Shown here piece by piece: positions 54,295 to 64,000 of a stretch of 64,000 bases of DNA; position 1 is the stretch's first letter, and each line of letters begins with the position of its first letter. This DNA is from Chrysopilus asiliformis (lineage: Eukaryota > Arthropoda > Insecta > Diptera > Rhagionidae). A model generated the notes under the pieces. The model saw only the letters and a program-made list of their open reading frames with translations, was not told the DNA's origin and did no database searches. Made by a program: the position numbers and the translations under genes. The stretch lies in the NCBI GenBank assembly GCA_964034945.1, contig OZ035961.1, positions 6,058,001 to 6,122,000 of the forward strand, given 5' to 3'.

Positions 54295-54412
54295 TTAACC
54301 CATTTTGGCCCAGGTGGGGGGTTTACCGACCACCAACTTTCATCCTTATTATTACCACATAGAAAACCAAGTTGCCATTATGAAAACACAAGGCTGAATC
54401 GAAATGGGTTAA
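54295..54412. mobile_element. short piggyBac-like TTAA MITE, copy 7
   Basis: TTAACCCATTTTGG at left and CGAAATGGGTTAA at right, bounded by TTAA; only 118 bases. Inner GGTGGGGGG... segment unmatched. Confidence 0.6.
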
Positions 54413-54870
54413 CGAATTGATCTTAGGAGGGTCACGATGTGCGCTATGTTTCTTTTAATAATTTTTGTGAAACTACTAAAGTAACGGGTCTACTAGAAAG
54501 TGAATAACTTTAAGTTGTTTTTTTTTTATTTTTTAATAAACTAAAGTTGTACTTACCTTTGAAAATTGAAAATTTTAACCTGCGGCAGATTTCTATTAAC
54601 CAATTCTGCCTTGCCTCGTTCGACAATAACATAATTATCTATGACCAAAAAAGGGGTTCGCCGATCCTTTCATCACTCTATATTTCGAAAAAAGAAGCCA
54701 CAAGAAGGAGAAGGTTGGGGACCAGTGAACCAGTGGGTTTTTTAATCATTTTTTTAAGCTCATGCAGACGACAAAAATAAGTTTTTGAATAAAAAAAAAC
54801 TTTCACACCACGACTTATAAAATGAGCACGAACATCATCTATAACACAGTTTCTTGAAAAAAAAAATCTA

Positions 54871-54956
54871 CAGTCGAACCTCGGATAAGATGGATCTCAC
54901 GGGATCATCCAACATATCCCAGTTATAGAGGTTTCCCACTTATCCAGGTTTGACTG
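54871..54956. mobile_element. mini pogo-like element, copy 2
   Basis: CAGTCGAACCTCGGATAAG and CTTATCCAGGTTTGACTG, flanked by TA on both sides; 86 bases. Confidence 0.75.
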
Positions 54957-55057
54957 TACATATATAAAAATAACTGACTCATAAACCAGCCCAAACACCT
55001 GGAGATAGAAACCTGAAATTTTCACATTATGTTGCCTCCATTACGTAGGCGCTCACT

Positions 55058-55427
55058 AAAGGTGCCGGTCCCCATGAGAGTAAATGCCGGCCAGAACCTC
55101 TCGATAGCAGCTACTCGCAAATGGACATGTCTCTGAGAGTCGCTCGCAGAAACTCGCAAAAACTCACGAGCTAGTTTCTGCGACCTGTCAAAATTGATTC
55201 TACTCTCTAGTCGACACGGACCCACTGAACTCTCGGGGAGTTGCTCGCCAGATACGAAGGGCGTTTGAATTTCGCTAGTAGCTCTCGAGAACGCTACAAG
55301 CTCGATTTCGCTAGTAGCGATAGAAAAATCGCCGAAATTAACTCTCAAATGGACAACCTCCTGCGAGTAACTCTCGAGAGTTTTTGAGAGTTACTCGGGT
55401 ATTTACTCTCATGTGGAGCGGCACCTT
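55058..55427. mobile_element. MITE with AAAGGTGCCG ends, copy 1
   Basis: AAAGGTGCCGGTCCCCATGA and TCATGTGGAGCGGCACCTT ends. The interior is full of CTCGAGAG, ACTCTC and GCGAGT motifs. The 56551-56936 copy is in reverse orientation. Confidence 0.83.
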
Positions 55428-56550
55428 AAGGCGGTGGTTTTCGAAATTTCACCCCCAGGGGGCTAAACGGGGCCGGAACAAGTAAATGGTGTTTTGAAAT
55501 ATTGATTTTAGCAAAAACTGGGGTCGGAGTAAAAATTTTCAAAATTCAAAACGGAATATATAACGTAAATGTAGGTATAACGCAAATGTCCTTTTTCCCA
55601 ATTTTCCGGGAGAAAATTCGCATTAGGAACTGTTCATAAAATACTTCACGCTAAGTAGGGGCCTTTCAATGATCTCAATTTTAAATTAATTACATGATAA
55701 ATGTTGCTAGGATTCTTTAAAAAATATATATATTTGTTTGTAAAAATGTGTCACCAAAGAAATTAGCACAATAAAACATTGTGATATTTTGAACTACGTC
55801 GGATTTAATCTGAAATGTGTTTTTGATGCACTTTAATTCGTCATTAATTAGAAAACTTGCTAAAAAATGTCATGGAATTCTCCTAGACATGCCAAAGTGG
55901 ATGAATTTGTTAATAATAAAATGGTTAAACAGAATCAAAAAGTAGCGAATATAATGTTATTGCCAGTTAAATATTTTATGTAAAAGCAGATGCCATTTTA
56001 TTACCCTATTAACTGTAATCAGACCAAGCTATAGGGTAGAATTGTAATGAAATGCCATCTTTTCATTTTCTTTGCTACAAAATACGAGTATAGATATAAT
56101 CTGAATGGCACATAACGAGCTTAATTACACTTTAATAATAATTGCTGAAAAGGCTTCAACAATCATGACATGATAAGGTTTTCACGCCTGCGGTGATCTC
56201 TTATTAAAAAAAATATATAAAAAGAAGAAAAAAAAATAAAAAAACGAGGGCATAATATGTATGAATGTGTATTAGAATTCAGGGTTGAAAAATATATTCA
56301 AACGCAAGCTCAATAAACTTTAAAAAAAAATGATGATATCTTGTCTTGTACGTATTAGAGTTGTCATCATAAAACGAAATGTTAATTTTTAATGATAAGA
56401 GATATTCATCTAGACTTAATAAATTAAAATGTGTTGCTATTTATTTCACTGAAAATATTTTTGATATTGAAAAAATACCCTATCGATTTTTTTAAATCAA
56501 TGACAAGCTTTATTTTCCAATAAATTCAACCGTTGCGTTGGTTGTTAAGT
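55428..56550. other. intergenic between two inverted MITE copies
   Basis: AT-rich, nothing recognised. About 1.1 kb separates two reversed copies of the same MITE. Confidence 0.6.
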
Positions 56551-56936
56551 AAAGGTGCCGCTCCACATGAGAGTAAATACGCGAGTAACTCTCAAAAACT
56601 CTCGAGAGTTATTCGCAGGAGGTTGTTCATTTGAGAGTTAATTTCGGCGATATTTCTCTTTTCAATACCAATATCTTGATTTTTTGACATCTTGCTTTGG
56701 TGAGTTCTCGAGAGCTACTAGCGAAATTCAAACTCCGTTCGTATCTGGCGAGGAACTCCCCGAGAGTTCAGTGAGTGCGTGTCGACTAGATAGTAGAATC
56801 CTTTTGACAGCTCGCAGAAACTAGCTCGCAAGTTTTTGCGAGTTTCTGCGAGCGACTCTCAGGGATGTGTCCATTTGCGAGTAGCTGCTATCGACAGGTT
56901 CTCGCCGGCATTTACTCTCATGTGGAGCGGCACCTT
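56551..56936. mobile_element. MITE with AAAGGTGCCG ends, copy 2 (inverted)
   Basis: AAAGGTGCCGCTCCACATGA and CATGTGGAGCGGCACCTT. Inside, GCGAGTTTCTGCGAGCGACT and the other blocks run in the opposite order to copy 1. Confidence 0.85.
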
Positions 56937-57049
56937 AAGATATTTTCGATATCTTTAATTTTTAAGTTATGTCGGGGACTCCTTGATTGTAAGTGGATAA
57001 TAATACATTTGGATAATAACACAGACCACTCGTTTGATTAAAAAAAAAT

Positions 57050-57310
57050 CAAAAAGAGTTGTCCGATTGAATTTTGATGCATGGAATTGTTGTGTGAAAT
57101 TGTATTCTAAACACATTTTGTCTTAATAAATTTTTCGATACAACACACCGCGTTCGTGATAATTTAAAAAAAACTATTTAATTTAAATGAGGGAAGGGGG
57201 AAGTAATGGTTAGAATTTCCCTGTTCAAGGACTTTGTCAAAAAAATTTACGAAAAATGCATTTGTGCACAATTTTAAGACTCGATTTCTTCGAGCGTTAT
57301 CGAGTATAAA
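57050..57310 (+). repeat. family-B repeat fragment
   Basis: GTTGTCCGATTGAATTTTGA, ATTCTAAACACATTTTGTC, AATAAATTTTTCGATACA and ACTATTTAATTTAAATGAGG follow the family-B order. Confidence 0.7.
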
Positions 57311-57446
57311 TTCCAATCAAAATTGGATTACACTGGACCTATAAGTGATTCAATGCAAAATTGTAATCCAATAGTGTATTTTTTTTTGGTTTAGTTTAGT
57401 ATCAATGTCTACAATTTAATCAAAATTAATATTAAAAGTTTTTAAA

Positions 57447-57899
57447 TCATACTAATATATAAAAATGAGTTGGTGTCTGTCTGTCTGTCTGTCTGTTCCT
57501 CTTTCACGCAAAAATGGCTTAACCGATTGACTTGAAATTTGGCATGAGTGTCTGTGGTAGTTCTGGTTCCAACATAGGCATACGGAAAAGAAGCGCGAGG
57601 GGGGGGGGGGGTAAGGGGAGGGGCTAAAGTGATTTCGAAACTTAGTTTTTGCGCTATGTTACTCTTTTGTGGGGAAACTACTAAACCGATTGGCCTGAAA
57701 TTTGGCATAGATGTTCGTCAGGGGTCCAGGCCCAACATAGACCTATTAAAAAGTAGCCCGACAGGTGGGGGAGTAAGGGGAGGGGGTAAAGTGATCTGGA
57801 AAATTAGACGAGCGGCCGGAGGCCGCGGAAGATTCGAGACCGAAGGCCGACCCGTGGATGGGGGGTGAACCGCGAAGCGGTTCGGGGCGCATCCCCTAG
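57447..57899 (+). mobile_element. Helitron-like element, copy 5, with a different 3' end
   Basis: The 5' end TCATACTAATATATAAAAAT and all internal blocks match the other copies, but after GTGATCTGGAAAATTAGA the sequence switches to a GC-rich end with GAACCGCGAAGCGGTTC (an 8-base-stem hairpin) and GGGGCGCATCC before CTAG, then T. A on the left, T on the right. Confidence 0.85.
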
Positions 57900-60800
57900 T
57901 TTAATATATATTAAAAAACGATTAAAATATGAAGGCAAAAAGTATTAAAATATTTTCAATAATTCGCATGTATTAAATTCTAATCCAAAATTGGATTAAA
58001 ATTTCGCCAATATAATTTTTCAATTGAAAGCCGTGTACTTTTTTCCAGTAAAATCAACCAAAATATATCTAGTTGTATGGACATGGCAATAAGGAAAACA
58101 TTTAATAACAAAATTATTTCTTGATCTGGTACAAAAACCTAGCTAAATATATGTAAATCAACCACAAATTATAAATAAGCTTGACATTGTATCGCACATA
58201 GAAAATTTGTTCCTCTCAAAGTAAAAATTCAAATGAGATGGCTATAAAACACTTTGCATTAAATTTACTATAAATCAATATTCGAATCTACATTTTAATA
58301 TTCGTATTTTTTTTTTGTTTATGTCCTATCAGCAAGGATAAAAGTTTTTAAAAATATGAGAATTTTTTTCCCAAATTATTCGCTTATGGTTTACAAGTAC
58401 AGTCGGTAGTAAAATTGAACAATAAATCAGCTGTTATTATTCATGTAAGTGGAAATTACAATAATCTAGAAAGTTACTGCAATGATATAAAGAAATACAC
58501 TTATTTCTAAGCATGTGGCTGATAATGGCCGCAATAACAAAATGTTTGCTAAGCGATGAAAAACAAACAAACTTTTTGACCATATCCTTGCGTATTTAGT
58601 AAATCATGATAAGCGATATATGAGTATATAAAGTACTTATATATTGCTCACACACATGAAAAGGACGACGACGTTTTTTTCACAACGACGACGCCGATAC
58701 GATGAGAATCTCATCTTTGTTTCATATCGCTGTTTAGATATTCGTTTCTATACGGTCGTAAATATATGTATCACTCACATATTGTAAGCTATGAGACTAT
58801 AACTATGTTTTTCGCCCTTATCATCGCAATCTACACGCAGAAAGATTCCCATAAAATATGATTCAAATAAATCTTCTGAACGGTATTCATCCAATAGCTA
58901 GCAGAAAAAGACCAGAGACTGTGGAAAGTGGAAAACTTTTCGAGTAAAAATCTGCTGCCAAATACGAATTTTCCGTACCCCATCTATATATATATATAAC
59001 AATAGTATAGTGACTATGGTTAGCAACAAAATAGAATAGCAATTGATATCAAAAAATACAGCAACAACATTGTGAATTTGTTGTGGTCGATTAAAAGCAT
59101 AAAATTGGTGTAAGAACGACAAAAAGATCAATAGCATTCATCCGTTGACGATTACGACAAGGACGACGATGACTACTAACGGTGATGGTGATGATGATGA
59201 TGATGCTGATTCCCAGGCGTAGTAAAAATATTGGAAGGATTCTATTGGTTGAATTCGTTGAAATTGTTAAAGGATCCAAACGAACACTGTAGTAATAATA
59301 ATAATAAGTGAAGTGCTAATATAACAAGCCAGCCAGAAGCAATGCTATAAAATCGGTGTAATCGAGACCTGTGTCTGATATTAATTTCCTACAGTGGAAT
59401 GAACAAACGAACGAACGAACGAACCACCAGGTGAAAGTAATTCAAAGTTTATTAACGTCATTCAGGTGCCTACGACGAACAGAAGACGTTTCATTAATCA
59501 AGTCTAAAAAATATTAAGTGGGTAATATAACCATCCCAATCGTGTGATGTACAAGATATTCTCGCCTTTGTTTCTGTCATCAAACTTAGGCAATAGCAAA
59601 ATGTAGGCTAGCAGCTTTACTGTACCCTAAAAGACATTGGTAAATATAGGCGGTTGTATTTTTGCCATAGAGCCGTGGAGTGGTGTATAACCTAGCTAGA
59701 TGAGTTGATATCAGCATGGCCTCATGGATATGGGATAGCGGGGAGGTTACGCCAAGAAGAACAACGACGATACTTCAGAATCTGCCACCTGTATTAGAAT
59801 AGAATGATGAAGTGTCTTAGATTCTAACATTATTTATATACATATACCACCCCATTCATTGCTGTGGCGCACCTCCATTGGTTTTTGCCACTGACGAACA
59901 AGATCTTTCAGCCTCTCTCACCTGGAGGATGCGGATGTCAGTTCTAAGTCCATACTCCCATACACAAGTATTTTCACCATCACTCTATTCGAATAAAGTA
60001 TGTATCAAAGTTGGCCAACAGCGAAGTGGTATATTCTATGCTCACATTTCTGTCTGCCTAAGTGTCTGGTGTGACATCGACGCTATTAATGCTGTGATGA
60101 ATAGGATATATATCAAGATGATAATTGGTGCTTCCCTCTTTTATAATTGCTTTTGATTGCAAAAGGTATTAACTTGATTAAGGTGATAATTAAATTACTA
60201 ATTACAGAAGCCAACATGACAAACACATGAGCAAACGACAAAAAACACAACCGATACCGCCAACATTGGAAACTTTGAAGCGGTATACACTTTACAAAGA
60301 ATTAGGTTTAACGAAAAGAAATTTTTTTTTTAAATATCTGCTCTGCTTTGGAAAATACTTATGGTATACACAAAAATATCAACAATGTTAAATACTTGCG
60401 AGTACAGATCGAAATAGATACATACTATCGCCATTGTCACATTAATAAGGAAAAAAATGCTATAAAATTACGGAAAAGGTTATTATCTACAGGAGAAAAA
60501 TTCAATTTAAAAAATTGGTTAGCCGGGTGTACAACGGGGGCAATTAAATTAATTTTAATTATAATTTTGATAGTCACAAATGAACAATTGCTGATAATGA
60601 TGAAACAATTAAATTAATTAAGTTATTTTTGATTTTTTTTTATTAAGTTAGGTTTTTTGAAGTTTTTTGTAATTATCATTTATTTCGATTTGATGCGAGC
60701 AATACGAAAAAATTAATTTTATGTTGCGCAATGCATTATATTAAATACCAATTAACAAAAATGAGGTAGATATTTACGATTTATTTAAATTATATATAAT

Positions 60801-61030
60801 TTGAATTGCTATCTTTACAGATTATTGTATCAGATAAAATTGGGGCAATTATAATGCATAATTACATTATTAAAATGCCTGGGTTTTTTGTGTGTGTCTT
60901 AATTAAATATTTCAAACAGGCATACCGACGAATCGCAAGTGAAATTAAGAATTTTTTTAATGATTTTCTTTTTTTTAATAGAGGGGAAAGGAAAGTCTTT
61001 AAACAACATATTGTTAATTTGAGAAACCAT
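57900..61030. other. intergenic, 3.1 kb, nothing recognised
   Basis: AT-rich with short microsatellites: GACGACGACG at about 58664, GGTGATGATGATGATGATG near 59186-59206, GAACGAACGAAC near 59405-59421. No exon-like stretch or known repeat. Confidence 0.6.
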
Positions 61031-61105
61031 AGGCGTGGCTGAATGGTAAAGCATTTAGCTTATTAACTCTCATCCTCCCAGGATGGGTCTTTGGGACACA
61101 TTTCA
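61031..61105 (+). other. possible tRNA-like or SINE-head sequence
   Basis: GCGTGGCTGAATGGTAAAGC contains a good pol III A box (TGGCTGAATGG), and CATCCTCCCAGGATG could form a long variable arm, as in Ser/Leu-type tRNAs. No good B box follows (GGTCTTTGGGAC is poor) and the acceptor stem does not pair. At best a decayed tRNA pseudogene or SINE head. Confidence 0.2.
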
Positions 61106-61170
61106 ACTTTGCTTTGTTATAAATGGCAAAACAAATTTTTTTTAAATACGCAGAGCTATATGTATTCTAA

Positions 61171-61469
61171 TCATACTAATATATAAAAATGAGTTGGTGT
61201 CTGTCTGTCTTCTGTCTGTTCCTCTTTCACGCAAAAACGGCTGAACCGATTGACTTGATATTTGGCATGAGTATCTGTGATAGTTCTGGTTCCAACATAG
61301 GCATACGGAAAAGTTGCGCAAGGGGTGGGGGGAGTAAGGGGAGGGGGTAAAGTGATCTCGAAACTTAGCTCTTCCTCTATGTTACCCTTTCGCTGGGAAA
61401 CTACCGAGCCGATTCGCGTGAAGTTTAGCTCCAACATAGACCATCAAAAAAAACGGGTATGCAAGCTAG
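61171..61469 (+). mobile_element. Helitron-like element, copy 6
   Basis: TCATACTAATATATAAAAAT start after A; GGGTATGCAAG and CTAG at the end before T. The left arm of the 3' hairpin (CCCGGCAACGA) is deleted, leaving AAAAAAAACGGGT. A poly-A tract of 25 or more follows at 61490-61513. Confidence 0.85.
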
Positions 61470-61574
61470 TATAATATATTTCTTTTCCAAAAAAAAAAAA
61501 AAAAAAAAAAAAACAAAATATTTTTTTTTACTCAACAACCATAGCTTTCACAGGATCATTTACAAAAAACGAAC

Positions 61575-62020
61575 TTAACCTCCTCTGATGAGTCCTAAAG
61601 ACTCAGCATGAAATTTGCCGCGCAAATCATACACATTTACAAAAATTCACCCGTTCAGTGCTTTTAGTGCGTTAAAAACACGCCATCAGGGTTTACGTTT
61701 TGGAAGATAATCAAAGTGATTTATCTGATAATGAGGAAGATAATTTTGAAACTGATTCGGACGTAACCGACGAACAAGAGACATCAGCGTTCGAAAGTGA
61801 AGAGAGCGCGGAACCAGAATCTGATTTTGCCGGAAGGGATGGCACCAAATGGAAATCAAGTCCGTTTACATCTGGACGAACGGCCTCACATAACATTATG
61901 TGAAAAAAAAAAATTCTAATACTGTTAAATTTAGTGTTTTATATATAACTTTCATATGAGTCCGCGGAACTCATCCCAGGTGTTTTTCTTTGTAAATTAA
62001 CCCAGGATGATGAGGGTTAA
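61575..62020 (+). mobile_element. piggyBac-like element, internally deleted
   Basis: TTAACCTCCTCTGATGAGTCC at left and GGATGATGAGGGTTAA at right, bounded by TTAA. It keeps the start of a transposase frame (61702-61902) and the 3' end, with the middle gone. AT-rich tail, otherwise no coding. Confidence 0.75.
61702..61905 (+). pseudogene. piggyBac-like transposase, N-terminal fragment
   Basis: 67 codons, TTG where an ATG would be expected, ending in TGA. An acidic stretch (DLSDNEEDNFETDSDVTDEQ) leads into DGTKWKSSPFTSGRTASHNI. That acidic head followed by a G-x-x-W-x(n)-R-T-x-x-H-N-I motif is typical of piggyBac-family transposase N-termini. The catalytic core is absent, so it is not functional. 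Confidence 0.7.
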
Positions 62021-62084
62021 ACTGAATGTTCCGGGTTTATGATCCACCTGTGGCACGCTGTCACTTATGGCGTATTGGAATGGC

Positions 62085-62265
62085 CTGGAGTGGTATTCCG
62101 TAACTTGATTCAAGCGTTTGTTTCGAGTTAGAAGAAAAAGTGGTATTTGCTATCTCGGTTTCTCTCTGTCATTTATTTTGGTCAAAACAGAGACAGCGAA
62201 TACTTCTTCTTGTTCTTCTAATTCGAAACAAACGCTTGAAACAAGTTACGGAATATCACTCCTGC
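62085..62265. mobile_element. short MITE with 45-base arms
   Basis: GGAGTGGTATTCCGTAACTT at left and AAGTTACGGAATATCACTCC at right; arms continue with CAAGCGTTTGTTTCGA and its complement. About 180 bases in all, nearly all stem. Confidence 0.78.
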
Positions 62266-62499
62266 TCTTTTTGCTCGAAAATTGCTCGATCTAGATTTTA
62301 AATCGAATAGAAAATTTTGGCAATTTATGCTGAGAATAGGAATGCAGTTTTCGACTTTTCAGTAGAGCATTAGAGCATTCAGTAGAGTGGTTCGAATTCG
62401 CCATTAAAATTCATTCAAAATGCTCTCTTGCGCAGTGCTGTAAAAAAATTTAAGGACAAGGAAAAACACAGTTTTTTTTAATAAAAAAAAACTTTTATA

Positions 62500-62965
62500 A
62501 CATAATAAAATCCACAATTACCAGGGGCCAATCGTCAAATAATGACAGACAAAATGTTTATTTAAAAAACTCCATTTATATAGGAGAGAAGGAAAGGAGT
62601 GGTCCGATTGGATTTTGATGTATGGATAGGTTATGTAAAATCTTATTTTAAATACATTTTATCTTCATAAATTTTTCAATATGACTCACCGTTTTCGAGA
62701 AAAATCCAAAAAACTGTTTCGTTTGTATGGTGAGGGAGGAAGAGATGGTCCAGTTCTGCCCGTTCAAGAACTTAGCCTTTTCATTTACGAGGAAACGTAA
62801 CTATACAAAATTTTAAGTCTTTAGCTCAATCTCTACAAAATTTATGGTGTTGACGGGCAGACAGACGGACAGATATACAGACAGATAGACAGACGCAAAT
62901 GCAGAAATCAACATCTTTTGTCGTCCCTAACGCCCAGGTGTAGTTTTGTGTCCGATGATATTTAC
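62500..62965 (+). repeat. family-B repeat, uninterrupted copy (empty site)
   Basis: Best full copy: ACCAGGGGCCAATCGTCAAA, GTGGTCCGATTGGATTTTGA, CTTCATAAATTTTTCAATAT (the Helitron target, still empty), GGCAGACAGACGGACAGATA, then GTCCGATGATATTTACAC. Used as the reference for other copies. Confidence 0.75.
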
Positions 62966-63407
62966 ACTTGTACTATAGTGCCTATATGTTTTTGTACCAT
63001 AATGTAAATGGCCTTAGTAAAATGTTTTTTACTATGTTTTTTTTTAAATTTATGTAAACGGTCCATTAGCTTTAGATACATCACGAAAACCCAATTTAAT
63101 TTATTTCAATTTTTGATCACTTTCAGTGAATTTTGAATCTTTTAAATGAAATAAGATTATTTATACTAATCAAAAACGAATATAAAGCTACTTATGTGAA
63201 ACAATTTTCTAAAATAAACACACGTGCGAGTAAATTGCTTCCAGCGAATTGAGTTAGATTGGATTCTTTCTTTTTTCATGAATCTACATTTCTTACGTCT
63301 ACTTTATTAGTTAAATTCTTTTATCATAATATTTGTTTAGCTGTGTTTCCTTCATATTTTTTTTTGGTTTCGTATTTTCTTTTTTTCTTTTTTTTTGCTT
63401 CGGGCAG
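62966..63407. other. AT-rich sequence before the candidate exon
   Basis: No repeat recognised. Ends in a strong T/C-rich tract (63335-63400) that would serve as the polypyrimidine tract of the candidate acceptor at 63406-63407. Confidence 0.5.
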
Positions 63408-63668
63408 CCAAGTAAAAATGAATTAATATACTCATATCGTGGAAATACGAAGCAAATCAGGATTCAAGAGCCAGAGGACTTGGTATTTTGGATACGGAAG
63501 AAAAATCCGGGAGTAAGCCGAATTGAACCGAAAATAAAAAGCGAACAGCGCCGTCAACATCATTACATTAATTAATAAATTCCCAGTACACCTAAATAAA
63601 TCCAAGGTCTAATCCGAAGATGGAAAACAATAACTGGGCCGAGACCGAGATAAATGAAAATGTCTCCC
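63408..63668 (+). CDS. candidate 5' coding exon of a further gene (mostly 5' UTR)
   Basis: A strong T-rich tract runs into CGGGCAG (AG at 63406-63407), and 261 bases later CTCCC is followed by GTGAGT. Between them the sequence is less AT-biased than its surroundings. An ATG at 63620 opens 16 codons starting MENNNWAETEINE and runs into the donor in phase 1. I do not recognise the protein. The upstream 212 bases would be 5' UTR. The next exon would lie to the right of the window. This could still be a chance pairing of splice-like signals. Confidence 0.3.
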
Positions 63669-64000
63669 GTGAGTTATTAATGAGAAAAGTATTTTTTCCT
63701 GTCACCCGCTGCTTTACTTTGCGAAGATGAATGAAAGACCGTCTTCAGGATTCTTTGCTGTCGTACTTGAATTGTGTGTTTAACGAATATATACCGTAGG
63801 CACCTACTATTAATGTATTAAACAGCAAGTATCTTAATGTTTCGATTTAAAACTGCTTTTAGGCAGTATTGTCTCAAGAGAGGACAATATTCATTATATT
63901 CGCTAGATTCCAGGTGGCAAAATGTGTTTTTTTATGAATAAATGACATAAGTTGATGAATGACTTTTATGCTTAGTAAAGGAAGCGCAATTTATTGCCCA
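63669..64000 (+). other. right edge, possible intron start
   Basis: Begins with GTGAGT, a good donor. Nothing else recognisable up to the window end. Confidence 0.35.

Noticed and set aside
59186..59206. GATGATGATG run as a possible acidic coding stretch
   Set aside because: Short microsatellite with no open frame or splice context.
59716..59802. 28-codon frame starting MASWIWDSG
   Set aside because: Short, no donor or acceptor fitting it, no recognisable sequence.

Overview
This window is AT-rich, intron-rich eukaryotic DNA with GT-AG introns and a dense load of short transposon remnants. The one clearly readable gene is an insect sidestep (Side) family immunoglobulin-superfamily receptor. 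With the mix of piggyBac-like TTAA elements, Helitron-like elements, a Tc1-like transposase remnant and many MITEs, this points to an insect, probably a fly (Diptera). The species cannot be fixed from the sequence. There are no prokaryotic genes, rRNA genes, CRISPR arrays or intact transposase genes.

Layout. Positions 1-35947 hold the 3' part of the sidestep-like gene on the + strand: fourteen exons from 2477 to the TGA at 35945-35947. Joined at the splice sites listed, they give one uninterrupted frame of 833 residues: the second half of Ig domain 1, Ig domains 2-5, a fibronectin III domain, one membrane helix and a 227-residue cytoplasmic tail ending in a PDZ-type S-T-V. The signal peptide and the first half of Ig1 lie upstream of the window. 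Positions 35948 to about 39180 are strongly A-rich and probably the 3' UTR. From about 39180 to 63400 I see no convincing gene, only transposon remnants and plain AT-rich DNA. A possible 5' exon of another + strand gene lies at 63408-63668.

The repeats are the second theme. They include six Helitron-like copies (one with a complete empty site elsewhere in the window, one with a different 3' end), nine TTAA-bounded piggyBac-like elements (one still carrying an acidic transposase N-terminus), a Tc1-like element broken by two later insertions, and many inverted-repeat elements that are often nested two or three deep. These nestings give relative ages and let insertion-site duplications be read directly.

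How it works together: the receptor is of the type that fly muscles and neurons use to bind Beat-family proteins during axon guidance and synaptic matching. The transposons occupy its introns and 3' flank without breaking any exon in the window. I did not find a convincing new biological system. The most informative items are the directly readable nested insertions, the chimeric Helitron ends, the A-rich 3' region and the candidate exon at the right edge.
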